From Tetzosporium hominis (GTDB lineage Bacteria; Bacillota; Bacilli; Bacillales_A; Planococcaceae): a stretch of DNA of 64,000 nt. This document shows, in pieces, positions 8,790 through 18,134 of the stretch. The stretch lies in contig NZ_NOKQ01000204.1 of NCBI RefSeq assembly GCF_002265435.1, positions 47,231 through 111,230 of the forward strand, read 5' to 3'. Position 1 is the first letter of the stretch; every line of letters begins with the position of its first letter. The notes below the pieces were generated by a model. It saw only the letters and a list, made by a program, of their open reading frames with translations. It was not told the DNA's origin and did not search any database. Position numbers and translations under genes: made by a program.

Positions 8790-8816
8790 CGACTCACCCT
8801 TTGGGTGGGTCGTTTT
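8789..8816 (+). terminator. Intrinsic terminator after copD
   Basis: A stem ACGACtCACCC / GGGTGgGTCGT with a TTT loop and a T run lies directly after the copD stop codon. Confidence 0.8.
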
Positions 8817-8895
8817 GCGTTCGCGAAAACACAGCAAAAGGTCTACAATGAGTAGGAAGACGTAGTTTCTAATTACAAACAGAGGAGGCGTTACA

Positions 8896-9834
8896 ATGGC
8901 TTTTCAACGTACCAAAATAGCCGTGATCGGAGCAGGATTTACTGGAGCAACCACCGCATTTATGCTGGCGCAGAAAGAACTAGGGGATGTCGTGTTGGTC
9001 GATATTCCAGAGCAAGAGAACCCGACAAAGGGCAAGGCGCTAGATATGTTGGAGACGGGTCCTGTCCAAAAATTTAGCACGCATATTACGGGCGCGTCCG
9101 ATTACGAATCGATTCGAGATGCAGATCTTGTCATCATCACGGCAGGCATTGCGCGAAAACCGGGCATGAGTCGAGATGACCTCGTGGCGACGAATGCGTC
9201 CATCATGCGTTCGGTTTCTGATAACATTAAGACGTATGCACCGAACAGTTATGTGTTAATTTTGAGTAATCCAGTGGATGCCATGACGTATGTTTGTTAC
9301 CAAACCACAGGCTTCCCCAAAAATCGAGTGATTGGCCAATCAGGTGTATTAGATACTGCCCGGTTCTCAACGTTTGTCGCACAAGAACTAAACATTTCTG
9401 CCAAAGACATCACAGGGTTTGTGTTAGGTGGCCACGGGGATGACATGGTTCCATTGACGCGTTATTCGAATGCCGGTGGAATTCCACTGAGTGACTTGAT
9501 TGCACCTGATCGCATGGAAGCTATCGTCGAACGGACGAGAAAAGGTGGCGGTGAGATCGTCTCCTTGCTCGGTAACGGGAGTGCCTATTATGCACCAGCG
9601 GCTTCTTTAGTAGAGATGGCAGAGGCTATTTTGAAAGATGAGAAGAGAGTATTGCCAGCCATTGCTTATTTGGAAGGTGAATACGGCTATTCGGATATTT
9701 ATCTCGGTGTTCCAACGATTTTAGGTGGCGACGGTATTGAAAAAATCATTGAGCTCGAGCTGACAGATGCAGAAAAAGAAGCCCTTGATCGTTCTGCTGA
9801 ATCGGTAAAGAACGTCCTTAATTTATGTAAATAA
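8896..9834 (+). CDS. mdh: Malate dehydrogenase (LDH-like type)
   Basis: A 312-residue NAD-dependent enzyme that interconverts malate and oxaloacetate in the TCA cycle. The nucleotide-binding motif is [15 protein letters not shown]. The specificity loop reads [11 protein letters not shown], with the arginine that selects malate over lactate, and the catalytic histidine lies in [13 protein letters not shown]. The start ATG follows AGAGGAGGCG. In Bacillus mdh usually follows citZ and icd; here it stands alone between a copper operon and a catabolic island, with its own terminator. Confidence 0.95.
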   Translation: MAFQRTKIAVIGAGFTGATTAFMLAQKELGDVVLVDIPEQENPTKGKALDMLETGPVQKFSTHITGASDYESIRDADLVIITAGIARKPGMSRDDLVATNASIMRSVSDNIKTYAPNSYVLILSNPVDAMTYVCYQTTGFPKNRVIGQSGVLDTARFSTFVAQELNISAKDITGFVLGGHGDDMVPLTRYSNAGGIPLSDLIAPDRMEAIVERTRKGGGEIVSLLGNGSAYYAPAASLVEMAEAILKDEKRVLPAIAYLEGEYGYSDIYLGVPTILGGDGIEKIIELELTDAEKEALDRSAESVKNVLNLCK

Positions 9835-9841
9835 CTATTAA

Positions 9842-9871
9842 CAGACTGGCTGTTATAGCTGGTCTTTTTTA
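9842..9871 (+). terminator. Intrinsic terminator after mdh
   Basis: A nine-pair stem AGACTGGCT / AGCTGGTCT with two G-T pairs is followed by TTTTTT. Confidence 0.7.
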
Positions 9872-9956
9872 TTTGTTCAATTATTAAACAAAAGTCAGTC
9901 ATTGGTATTGCTCAGCTAATTGCTATTTGATATATAATTTATAATTCAGTTTAAAA

Positions 9957-9973
9957 TTTGAACTTTGTTCAAA
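9957..9973 (+). promoter_or_regulatory. Palindromic operator candidate before the acyl-CoA dehydrogenase operon
   Basis: TTTGAACTTTGTTCAAA is a perfect 7-3-7 palindrome in the AT-rich leader, downstream of TATAAT-like elements near 9933 and 9940. A related palindrome with TTTGTT and AACAAA arms lies near 9873-9893. A TetR regulator encoded two genes on (11228) is the natural candidate to bind here; that link is inference from position. Confidence 0.45.
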
Positions 9974-10063
9974 AAGTTCTTTACTTCGAAGTTAAGGCGA
10001 TTTATACTTTACTTAATTATCAGAAAATTAAATGTTATTAAACAATTATGGGGGGAGTTAGCA

Positions 10064-11212
10064 TTGACGAGTTTGCAATTCACTAGCGAACATGAATTAT
10101 ACAGAAAGTCATTACGAAAAATGCTAGAAAAAGAAGCTTATCCATTCTATGAAGAGTGGGAAGAAAAACGTCAAATTCCAAGATCGATTTGGACGAAGTT
10201 GGGGGAAAATGGATTTCTTCTTCCCTGGGTTGAAGAGGAATATGGGGGGCTGGGGCTAGATTTTTCTTACTCAATGATCATGATTGAAGAACTTGAACGG
10301 GTGGGACAAGGATTAGCTGGTGGGGTTTGTCTTCATTCAGAAATTGTAAGCCCTTACATTGTGGAGTTGGGAACCGAAGAACAAAAGAATAGATGGCTTC
10401 CAAAGTGTATTAGTGGAGAGTTCATTACTGCTATCGCTATGACAGAACCTGGTGCAGGTTCAGATCTTGCCAACATTAAAACCACTGCAAGAAAAGAAGG
10501 AGACTACTACATTCTAAACGGAGAAAAGACCTTTATCACCAATGCAATTGATTCTGACTTAGCTATTGTTGTTTGTAAAACGGACCCTACTGCTCAGCCT
10601 GCTCATCGAGGCATTAGTCTCATAGTTGTTGAGACAGGCACACAAGGATACAAAAAAGGAAAAAAACTCGACAAGATGGGAATACATAGTGGGGATACAG
10701 GAGAGTTGATTTTTGAAGATGCGAAAGTGCCAATTAGCAATCTTTTAGGTGAGGAGAACAAAGGATTTTATTATTTAATGGGGCATCTCCAACAAGAGCG
10801 CCTAGTAGTCGCCATTCAGTGCCAAATTGAAGCAGAGGTCATGTTTGACATCACGCGAAATTATGTAAAAGAGCGAAAGGCATTTGGCAAGTCCATCAGT
10901 CAATTTCAGAACACGCAATTCAAGTTAGTCGAAATAGCAACTGAATTAGAATTGGGTAGAAATTATCTGAATTCTGTAACCCATAGACATATTCAAGGAG
11001 AAGATATTGTGAAAGAGGTTTCTATGGCGAAATGGTGGATAAGCGAAATGGCCAAAAGAACCGCTGCTGAATGTCTTCAATTACATGGAGGATACGGATA
11101 CATGGAAGAATATGAAATCGCTCGCAGGTATCGAGATATTCCAGTTGCAAGTATTTATGCAGGTACGACTGAAATTATGAAAACCATCATTGCGAAACAA
11201 CTGGAGCTTTAG
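10064..11212 (+). CDS. Acyl-CoA dehydrogenase (long-chain/isovaleryl-type active site)
   Basis: A 382-residue FAD enzyme that makes the trans-2,3 double bond in an acyl-CoA. Seen: the signatures AMTEPGAGSDLANI and FITNA in the FAD-binding middle domain, the helical C-terminus with QLHGGYGYMEEYEIARRYRD, and the end SIYAGTTEIMK. The catalytic glutamate of medium- and short-chain enzymes (Y-E-G-T) is alanine here; instead Glu245 in QQERLVV is placed like the base of isovaleryl- and long-chain enzymes. The start is a TTG at 10064, six bases after a strong GGGGGAG site; the longer frame upstream lacks one. It is first gene of the catabolic island. Confidence 0.88.
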   Translation: MTSLQFTSEHELYRKSLRKMLEKEAYPFYEEWEEKRQIPRSIWTKLGENGFLLPWVEEEYGGLGLDFSYSMIMIEELERVGQGLAGGVCLHSEIVSPYIVELGTEEQKNRWLPKCISGEFITAIAMTEPGAGSDLANIKTTARKEGDYYILNGEKTFITNAIDSDLAIVVCKTDPTAQPAHRGISLIVVETGTQGYKKGKKLDKMGIHSGDTGELIFEDAKVPISNLLGEENKGFYYLMGHLQQERLVVAIQCQIEAEVMFDITRNYVKERKAFGKSISQFQNTQFKLVEIATELELGRNYLNSVTHRHIQGEDIVKEVSMAKWWISEMAKRTAAECLQLHGGYGYMEEYEIARRYRDIPVASIYAGTTEIMKTIIAKQLEL

Positions 11213-11227
11213 AAAAGAGGGTGTGCT

Positions 11228-11812
11228 ATGAAGCGCTCGGAGATGAAAGTGAAGAAAAAGAAAGAAGATATCATTCTTTCTGCTATAGCCATAATGAATC
11301 GCCAAGGTACTAAAGGAGCGACTATGGAACAGATTGCTGCAGAGCTTCTTATGACGAAAGGATCTCTTTATTATTACTTCCGCAATAAGGAAGATCTCAT
11401 TTTTCAATGTCACGTTTTGGTCCTGTCACGAGCCAATGAGGATATACAACAAGTTGTAAGTAGCGATAAAAGTTACGAAGAACGATTACGAGAAATGATT
11501 GCGCTGCATATCGATTACGCCATTAATGAAAAAGAAACATTCAATATGATCATACGTCCAGACAAAACGTTTGCGGAAGACCAGTTACAACCTTTGTTTG
11601 AAAAACGTGCGATTTACTCTCGCTTCTTTGATGAAATTATTGAAAGAGGGATTGAAGCGGGAGAATTTGAAAAAGTGGATGTTCGAATGGTGCGGATGAT
11701 TTTACTCGGTGCGATGAACTGGATTCAACAGTGGTACAAAGAGGATGGAAAAAAATCGATTGAAGAAATTCAACAAGTGTATGCAGATTATTTAATCAAA
11801 CTATTGAAGTAA
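11228..11812 (+). CDS. TetR/AcrR-family transcriptional regulator
   Basis: A 194-residue regulator with an N-terminal helix-turn-helix (GATMEQIAAELLMTKGSLYYY, shortened here to MTKGSLYYYFRNKEDLI as the recognition part) and a helical ligand-binding domain. It lies between the acyl-CoA dehydrogenase (15-base gap) and the acyl-CoA ligase (12-base gap) on the same strand, so it probably controls this operon, with an acyl-CoA or the free acid as likely inducer. The palindrome at 9957-9973 is the best candidate operator. The N-terminus is rich in lysine. Confidence 0.88.
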   Translation: MKRSEMKVKKKKEDIILSAIAIMNRQGTKGATMEQIAAELLMTKGSLYYYFRNKEDLIFQCHVLVLSRANEDIQQVVSSDKSYEERLREMIALHIDYAINEKETFNMIIRPDKTFAEDQLQPLFEKRAIYSRFFDEIIERGIEAGEFEKVDVRMVRMILLGAMNWIQQWYKEDGKKSIEEIQQVYADYLIKLLK

Positions 11813-11824
11813 AGGGGTAGAGTC

Positions 11825-13330
11825 ATGTTTATTACGGGTCAATTAGCAAAGCATGCAGCAGCTCAAGGGGACAAGGTTATTACATCGTTTGATGGAAGAG
11901 AGCTAACTTATCAAGAATTTTATGAAAAGGCAAAGCGATTAGCAGCTTTTTATCAATCCAAAGGGTTAAAAAAAGGGGATCCAATCGCTTTCTTATTACC
12001 TAACAGTGACTTCTTTTTGGTTTCTTATTATGCAGCACATTTAGGTGGATTTGCCGCTCTTCCAATCAACCATAAACTTGCTCCTCCAGAAATTCAATAC
12101 ATTCTAGAGCATTCAGAAGCAAAACACTTTATCTATGACACTCGTTTTGATGAAACGTTAAAGCAAATCCCTACTTCTGTTCAACAGTTCGAAACAGTGT
12201 TAAAGACCGGCGAAGAGGAATCTCTTGAAAACGTCTTAAATAATACTTCTTTGGTCTATACACCTGTAGAGCTTACAGCAAAAGATGTAAATGTCATCTT
12301 TTATACGTCTGGGACGACAGGGCGACCTAAGGGAGTCATGTTAAGTGCCGGAGCGACAGAAGCGACCGCTCAAATCTGGGGAGAAGCAATGAACTTAAAC
12401 TCCGAGGATCGCATGCAAGTGGTGACACCATTGTTTCATTGTGCTGCTAGCCACGTGTTTAGTATCCCTGTTATTTATGCCGGAGGAACCATCGTCATTG
12501 AAGAGGCATTTTCACCAGATACAGCAATGGATACGCTAGAAAATGAAGATATCACAATTTTCTTTGGGGTCCCAGCCATGTACAGCATCCTATTGAATAA
12601 TGCGCGCATGAAAGAGTTGAATTTACCAAAACTTCGCCTCTTTACTTATGGTGCAGCACCTATGCCTTATGAATTAGTAAAGAAAGTAAAAGAAATGTAT
12701 CCAAACGTAAAAGTCCAGAACTTGTATGGTCAAACAGAAAATTCACCAGCGGCTACCACGCTTAAAGATCACTATGCATTAGACAAGATTGGATCAGTGG
12801 GAGAAGTACTGCCACAAACGGATGTCAGAGTAGTCGATGAGTTTGGTGAATCCTTGCCTGTTGGACAGGTAGGAGAAATTGTTGTGAAGGGTCCGCAATT
12901 GATGAATGGGTACTTAAAAAATGAAGAAGCAACGAACCAGGCGATTCGCAATGGTTGGTTATACAGTGGAGACTTAGGAAGGTTCGATGAAGACGGGCTT
13001 CTCTATATCGTAGACCGAAAGAAAGACATGATCATTAGGGGTGGTGAAAATGTCTATCCGGTAGAAGTAGAAGAAGTACTCTATCAAATTCCAGAAATTC
13101 TAGAAGCTGCGGTAGTAGGCGTCCCTCATCCGATTTATGGAGAAGTACCAAAAGCATATGTTGTGTTAAAGAGTAATCAAAACGTCACGGAAGAAGATGT
13201 CAAAACCTACTGTAGTCATCATATTGCAAAGTATAAGGTTCCGGAAGAAATAGATTTCTTAGATGAATTACCACGAAATGCAAGTGGCAAAGTTCTTAAA
13301 AATGTTTTACGAGAACATCAAACAACATAA
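11825..13330 (+). CDS. Acyl-CoA synthetase (AMP-binding family)
   Basis: A 501-residue ATP-dependent CoA ligase. The P-loop-like motif is YTSGTTGRPKGVML, the adenylate-binding part YGQTENSPA, the hinge and A8 region GWLYSGDLGRFDEDG, and VDRKKDMIIRGGENVYP. The catalytic lysine lies in PRNASGKVLK near the C-terminus. It activates a carboxylic acid to its CoA ester through an acyl-AMP. Its place between the dehydrogenase and the TRAP transporter suggests that it activates the imported acid; chain length and ring content cannot be read. Confidence 0.9.
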   Translation: MFITGQLAKHAAAQGDKVITSFDGRELTYQEFYEKAKRLAAFYQSKGLKKGDPIAFLLPNSDFFLVSYYAAHLGGFAALPINHKLAPPEIQYILEHSEAKHFIYDTRFDETLKQIPTSVQQFETVLKTGEEESLENVLNNTSLVYTPVELTAKDVNVIFYTSGTTGRPKGVMLSAGATEATAQIWGEAMNLNSEDRMQVVTPLFHCAASHVFSIPVIYAGGTIVIEEAFSPDTAMDTLENEDITIFFGVPAMYSILLNNARMKELNLPKLRLFTYGAAPMPYELVKKVKEMYPNVKVQNLYGQTENSPAATTLKDHYALDKIGSVGEVLPQTDVRVVDEFGESLPVGQVGEIVVKGPQLMNGYLKNEEATNQAIRNGWLYSGDLGRFDEDGLLYIVDRKKDMIIRGGENVYPVEVEEVLYQIPEILEAAVVGVPHPIYGEVPKAYVVLKSNQNVTEEDVKTYCSHHIAKYKVPEEIDFLDELPRNASGKVLKNVLREHQTT

Positions 13331-13376
13331 ACACTTTATCAAATGAAAGTAAATACAATTCAAAGGGGATAATGGG

Positions 13377-14522
13377 ATGAAACTTTCAAAAAAATGGCTT
13401 TCTGTCGTAGCAATGTCTGCTCTAGTTTTAGGTGCTTGTGGGGATGGAGGGGGTTCATCATCTTCTGCAACAGCCGATGGAAGTGCTTCAGGAGAACAAC
13501 AGTCGCTCACGTTTAATGCTTCTTCAGGGGTAAATGATAAACACTTTTGGCATCGAGGTTTCTTCCAGCCACTTATGGATTCTGTGGATGAAGAGACAGG
13601 CGGAAAAGTAAGCTTCAATGCGTTTACCTCTGGGGAGCTTGTAGGACTCGGGACAGAATATGACGCACTGACGAACGGTACAATCGATGTAGCTTTGACA
13701 CTCATGGCGCCTTACGATCCACAGCGTTTCCCGTACACAGAAGTAGTCATGCTTCCTCTTCTTGAGTCGGATTCTACGATTGCGGCTGAAGCCATGAAAG
13801 CGATGATGAACAGTGATCAGGAAATTAAAGATGGGAAAACCTATTATCAAATCGAATTTGAGGACAAAGGGTTAGTGGCTTTCGCAAACTCACCAACACA
13901 ACCTTATGTGATTTCTACGACGAATAAAGCATTTGATGAGGTAGGGGATTTTAGTCGAGATGTTCGCATGCGCACCGCTTCACGCGTACATGAAATCTTA
14001 TCAACGAATTTAGGGATTACTTCACAATCTATGCCGATTACAGATGCATACGATGCATTAAGTAGAAATGCTTTAGATGGCTTCTTCTATAACGTTCCAG
14101 ATTGGATAGCTTTCGGTTTTGATGAATTAATCAAGCATACCATTGAGGGGGCTAACTTCGGACATTTCGTAGGTCATACAGCGATGACAGAAGAAACATG
14201 GGCAAAACTAACGCCTGAAACGCAAGATATCTTCCGCAGCAATGCAGAGCGATTGATTGTCGAAGGGTCGCAGTTGACGAAAGACGAGACGGAAGAAAAT
14301 CGTCAAAGTAATATCGACAAAGGTGGAGAATTTAAACACCTTTCAGAAGTTCCAGAGGACGTTCGAGTACACATAGAGGCAGCTATTACAAAAACATGGT
14401 TAGACTGGATTGAAAACTTAGAATCACAAGGACATGCAGGTAAAGAAATTGCCATCCTTTGGAGAGATAGCTTAGTAGAAGCGGGTGCAGAAGTACCTCA
14501 GGAAGTAATGGATATTAAATAG
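13377..14522 (+). CDS. TRAP transporter substrate-binding lipoprotein DctP
   Basis: A 381-residue lipoprotein with lipobox ALVLGAC and a Gly/Ser-rich spacer. The DctP fold follows, with the family's central stretch around DVRMRTASRVHEI (usual form KiRv......). TRAP binding proteins typically hold organic acids through a conserved arginine; Arg in VRMRTA is the likely equivalent. It delivers substrate to the DctM/DctQ membrane proteins encoded after it. It is preceded by the CoA ligase (46 bases) and followed by a hairpin that may let it be made in excess over the membrane parts. Confidence 0.9.
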   Translation: MKLSKKWLSVVAMSALVLGACGDGGGSSSSATADGSASGEQQSLTFNASSGVNDKHFWHRGFFQPLMDSVDEETGGKVSFNAFTSGELVGLGTEYDALTNGTIDVALTLMAPYDPQRFPYTEVVMLPLLESDSTIAAEAMKAMMNSDQEIKDGKTYYQIEFEDKGLVAFANSPTQPYVISTTNKAFDEVGDFSRDVRMRTASRVHEILSTNLGITSQSMPITDAYDALSRNALDGFFYNVPDWIAFGFDELIKHTIEGANFGHFVGHTAMTEETWAKLTPETQDIFRSNAERLIVEGSQLTKDETEENRQSNIDKGGEFKHLSEVPEDVRVHIEAAITKTWLDWIENLESQGHAGKEIAILWRDSLVEAGAEVPQEVMDIK

Positions 14523-14525
14523 AAA

Positions 14526-14567
14526 AAAGAAGGTTTGGGGGCTCCATAGCCCCTATTCTTCTTTTTA
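14526..14567 (+). terminator. Hairpin with T run between dctP and dctM, probable partial terminator
   Basis: GAAGGtTTGGGGCT / AGCCCCtATTCTTC with a CCAT loop is followed by TTTTT. It lies inside the operon, between the binding protein and the permease, where partial termination or mRNA protection usually raises expression of the binding protein. Confidence 0.65.
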
Positions 14568-14584
14568 GGCGTAGGGGGCAGCGT

Positions 14585-15898
14585 ATGACAGAAAATATTG
14601 TGTTGTTTATCGTCATTTTAATTTTTCTGTATTTCTTAACTACAGGTATGTATATTAGTTCATTATTGTTTTTCGTTGGTATTCTTGGCATTTATCTCAT
14701 CGGTGGAACGACAATTATGAGTGGTTTTTTACAAGGTGAACCCTTTGCCCGTGTCGCTAGTTATTCATTAACAACAATTCCACTCTACATACTCATGGCA
14801 CAGTTTATTATGCAAGCTGGAATTGTAAAAGACCTCTATGATCTCGCGTATAAGTTATCAAAAGGAAGAGGTGGCGTTTTAGGGGTTCTTACCGTATTCA
14901 TCGGGGGTCTTCTAGGCGGTGTATCTGGATCGGGAACGGCTACTTCTGCTGCTCTTGGGCAGATTGCGGTGCCGGAGCTGATTCGAAGAGGCTATCCGCC
15001 ACACTTAGCGGGTTCACTCGCAGCTGCCTCAGGATCTTTGTCTGCGATTATTCCGCCAAGTGTATTCTTGATTTTATACGGTGTGGTGGCACAAATTTCA
15101 ATAGGACAACTCTTTACGGCCGCCATGATACCAGGGATTCTCATGATGTTCGTATTTGCTGGGACAGCAGTGGTTTATTTAAAACTCTATGGAAAAGAGT
15201 TTGCGACCAACGCCATCCAAAATGAGAACAACGAAGAAACTCCCGTGATGCGATATGTCACAGTTGTCCTCGCCGGAACATTTATCGTGGCAGCGATTTT
15301 TGGTGGAATTTACATGGGGATCTTTACTCCGACCGAAGCGGGAGCTGTAGGAGCTTTTATCGCTTTTCTATTAGCACTTGTATTAAGAAAGGTATCTTTT
15401 AAATTTTTAAAAGTTTCCTTCGTTGAAACGATTAAAGTTACAACTATGGCAATGTTTATCGTAGTAGGTGCTTCCCTATTTGGCCGATTTATCTCATTGT
15501 CACTGGTGCCAAGAAAAATTATCGATTTATTAGGACCTCTCATGGAATCACCACTTTTAATTATCACAATTATTATGGTTTTCTACTTCTTCTTATTTAT
15601 GTTCATCGAAGGAGTAGCCGTCATTTTAATGACCGTCCCAATCATCACACCAATTCTAGATCAGATAAATGCGGATCCATTATGGTTTGGTATTATGTTG
15701 ACAGTTGTTTGTACTCTTGGGATGTTGACCCCACCAGTAGGAATCAGCGTGTATGCAGTCGGTGGTGTCACGGGAATTCCTATCGAGCGATTGTTCAAAA
15801 CATCTACCGTGTTCGCCGTAGTGGCAACCATTGTTGTCATTGGATTATTGATTGCATTTCCGCAACTGGTTACTTGGTTGCCGAGTCAGATGCGATAG
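14585..15898 (+). CDS. TRAP transporter large permease DctM
   Basis: A 437-residue membrane protein with about twelve hydrophobic segments. Family marks include GGLLGGVSGSGTATSAALGQ, SGSLSAIIPPSVFLILYG, and the later repeat GMLTPPVGISVYAVGG. It is the Na+- or H+-driven translocation subunit and works with DctQ and DctP. The start ATG is used as given, though only a weak purine-rich site (GGGGGCAGCGT) precedes it. The gene order is P-M-Q, whereas dctQ more often precedes dctM. Confidence 0.92.
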   Translation: MTENIVLFIVILIFLYFLTTGMYISSLLFFVGILGIYLIGGTTIMSGFLQGEPFARVASYSLTTIPLYILMAQFIMQAGIVKDLYDLAYKLSKGRGGVLGVLTVFIGGLLGGVSGSGTATSAALGQIAVPELIRRGYPPHLAGSLAAASGSLSAIIPPSVFLILYGVVAQISIGQLFTAAMIPGILMMFVFAGTAVVYLKLYGKEFATNAIQNENNEETPVMRYVTVVLAGTFIVAAIFGGIYMGIFTPTEAGAVGAFIAFLLALVLRKVSFKFLKVSFVETIKVTTMAMFIVVGASLFGRFISLSLVPRKIIDLLGPLMESPLLIITIIMVFYFFLFMFIEGVAVILMTVPIITPILDQINADPLWFGIMLTVVCTLGMLTPPVGISVYAVGGVTGIPIERLFKTSTVFAVVATIVVIGLLIAFPQLVTWLPSQMR

Positions 15899-15909
15899 GA
15901 GGAATTTGA

Positions 15910-16413
15910 GTGAAGACTATTGAAAAAATCGCACATTGGTTCCGTGTTGTTGGAATAAGTTTAGCAAGTTTTGCTATAGCCGCCATGGTTCTTATGATTG
16001 TTGTAGATGTAACCATGCGCAATGTATTTAAAATTCCAATTCAAGGAACATATGAAATTGTTCAATACTTTTTGATGCCCTTAGCTATTTTTCCGACTCT
16101 TGCATTTGCCTATCAGTCTGGGGTGTTGCCAAGACTCAGTGAACTGGTGGAAAAGTTACCGAAGCGATTTCAACAAATCAATCGCATCATCATTTACGTG
16201 ATTGAACTAGTTGTATTTTTATTTTTGACGTATTATAGCATCCTCTTTGCTTTATCAGGGATACAGGACCAGATGGCAATTCCAGTTGCAGGGAATTTAT
16301 TGCCAGTCTATCCGCTCTACATTATCGTACCAATCAGCTTTGCAGCAGTGGTCGTTGAGATACTGTTATCGATTTACCGAACATACTTCAAAAAAGCAAG
16401 GGAGGTTGCATGA
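15910..16413 (+). CDS. TRAP transporter small permease DctQ
   Basis: A 167-residue protein with four membrane spans and the DctQ pattern VVDVTMRNVFKIPIQGTYEI. It scaffolds DctM and contacts DctP. The start is a GTG at 15910 behind TAGGAGG, 11 bases after dctM. Its stop overlaps the start of the next gene (ATGA), so the nitronate monooxygenase-like protein is made from the same message. Confidence 0.88.
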   Translation: MKTIEKIAHWFRVVGISLASFAIAAMVLMIVVDVTMRNVFKIPIQGTYEIVQYFLMPLAIFPTLAFAYQSGVLPRLSELVEKLPKRFQQINRIIIYVIELVVFLFLTYYSILFALSGIQDQMAIPVAGNLLPVYPLYIIVPISFAAVVVEILLSIYRTYFKKAREVA

Positions 16414-17321
16414 TGTACGCTCGTTTAGAATTGCCAGTCATTGTCGCGCCGATGTTTCTCGTATCTAGTCCAGAATTAGTAATTGCTAGCTGTCGAAATG
16501 GCTTGATAGGATCGATTCCTTTATTAAATGCTCGAACGAAAGATCAATGTGAGGAATGGTTGCAGCAGCTTTCAAAAGAGCTTTCCGAACTACCTTGGGC
16601 AGTCAATTATATTTGTCATCGTACCAATAGAAGATTAGAAGAAGATCTAGAGTTGATTCAGAAATATCAACCACCCGTAGTCATTGCTTCACTGGGTCAT
16701 CCAGGGAAAGTAGTTAAGGTTGTTCAATCATACGGTGGAAAAGTGTTTGCGGATGTAGCGAATTTAAGGCATGCTCAAAAAGCTGCGGAGTCCGGCGTAG
16801 ATGGCCTCATTCTTGTAAGTGCAGGTGCGGGTGGTCATGCAGGTATCATTAATCCATTTGCGTTTGTTTCAGCAGTAAGAGAGTTTTGGCGTGGCACACT
16901 TATTTTGGCGGGTGGTATTTCTACGGGGCAGGATATATTAGCGGCGCAAGTACTCGGAGCAGACCTGGTTTATATGGGGACACGCTTTATCGCAACCCAA
17001 GAGAGTATCGCATTTCCTGAGTACAAAGAAATGCTTACCAAATCAACAACAGAGGATATTCTCTATACGGATGCGTTCAGTGGAGTTCATGCAAATTATC
17101 TAATACCTAGTTTGAAGAACAATCATATTGACCCGTCCACATTAAAGAAAAAAGAGTCGGTTGATCTCGGACACATGATTGACCCTAAAGCATGGCGAGA
17201 TATCTGGTCTGCTGGACATGGTGTGACGGTGGTAAAGGAAACGCAACCCGTATCTACACTTATTCAAACGTTGAAAGGTGAATATATGAAAGCAAAGGAG
17301 AAGTGGGCAGTCCATGTTTAA
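16410..17321 (+). CDS. Nitronate monooxygenase / 2-nitropropane dioxygenase-like flavoprotein
   Basis: A 303-residue FMN TIM-barrel protein. The phosphate-binding segments SAGAGGHAG and LAGGISTGQDILAAQ are typical, with GADLVYMGTRFIAT near the C-terminal part. Members oxidise alkyl nitronates, and relatives include enoyl reductases of the FabK type. The histidine in GGHAG is the expected active-site residue. It overlaps dctQ and the following enoyl-CoA hydratase, so it belongs to the catabolic operon; its role may be an extra oxidation or reduction of the imported acid's CoA ester. ATG codons at 16410 and 16413 are both usable; the second has better spacing from GGGAGG. Confidence 0.82.
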   Translation: MMYARLELPVIVAPMFLVSSPELVIASCRNGLIGSIPLLNARTKDQCEEWLQQLSKELSELPWAVNYICHRTNRRLEEDLELIQKYQPPVVIASLGHPGKVVKVVQSYGGKVFADVANLRHAQKAAESGVDGLILVSAGAGGHAGIINPFAFVSAVREFWRGTLILAGGISTGQDILAAQVLGADLVYMGTRFIATQESIAFPEYKEMLTKSTTEDILYTDAFSGVHANYLIPSLKNNHIDPSTLKKKESVDLGHMIDPKAWRDIWSAGHGVTVVKETQPVSTLIQTLKGEYMKAKEKWAVHV

Positions 17322-18129
17322 TACAATTACATATAATGTGGAGGAATCCATCGCAACCATCTCATTGAATCGACCGGATGCACTCAATGCATTTAATGAA
17401 CAAATGATGCATGAGTTGATCCAGGCCTATAAAGAAGCCGATCAATCCGATGCGGTTCGGGTCGTTATTCTAACTGCGCAAGGAAGGGCTTTCTGTGCTG
17501 GAATGGACTTATCTTCAGGTGATGACGTGTTTGCATCTGAAGAAAGTTTGGAAGAATTTAGAGATACTGGCGGAAGAGTGAGTTTAGAGGTATACAAAGT
17601 CAAAAAACCTGTCATTGCTGCCGTGAACGGAGCGGCTGTTGGGATTGGCGCGACCATGTTGTTACCGACAGATATTCGGATCTTCTCTGAAACATCGAAA
17701 GTTGGATTTGTTTTTGGAAAACGTGGAATCGGTCCAGAAGCTACAAGTGGCTATTTTTTACCGAGACTAGTAGGCATGTCGAAGGCTCTAGAATGGGTCT
17801 ATACAGGGAGAATGATTTATCCTGAGGAATTGCTTTCTTCAGGATTAGCAAACTATGTCGTGGAAGATGCATATGAAAAAGCCCACTCTCTAGCCAAAGA
17901 AATCATAGAAAACACTTCCCCTGTCTCTAACTCTTTTACTAGGCAACTATTTTATAAGATGTGGGAAGCCGACCATCCAGAGGATTCGCACCTAATTGAA
18001 TCCAAGTTTTTATACTGGGCTTCTAGAGAAAAGGATGTAAAAGAAGGAATTGCTTCTTTTAAAGAGAAGCGTCATCCGAATTTCCCTCTAACAACGAGTG
18101 ATTTACCAGATTTCTTTAAGGAGAGTTGA
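17314..18129 (+). CDS. Enoyl-CoA hydratase/isomerase
   Basis: A 271-residue crotonase-fold protein. The oxyanion-hole segments are GRAFCAGMDL and AAVNGAAVGIGATM, and the catalytic-region helix GKRGIGPEATSGYFLPRLVG. Only one of the usual glutamates (in GPEA) is clear, so isomerase or another crotonase activity is possible. It should hydrate the enoyl-CoA made by the acyl-CoA dehydrogenase. It overlaps the preceding gene by eight bases and lies six bases before the 3-hydroxyacyl-CoA dehydrogenase. Confidence 0.88.
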   Translation: MFNTITYNVEESIATISLNRPDALNAFNEQMMHELIQAYKEADQSDAVRVVILTAQGRAFCAGMDLSSGDDVFASEESLEEFRDTGGRVSLEVYKVKKPVIAAVNGAAVGIGATMLLPTDIRIFSETSKVGFVFGKRGIGPEATSGYFLPRLVGMSKALEWVYTGRMIYPEELLSSGLANYVVEDAYEKAHSLAKEIIENTSPVSNSFTRQLFYKMWEADHPEDSHLIESKFLYWASREKDVKEGIASFKEKRHPNFPLTTSDLPDFFKES

Positions 18130-18134
18130 ATGGA

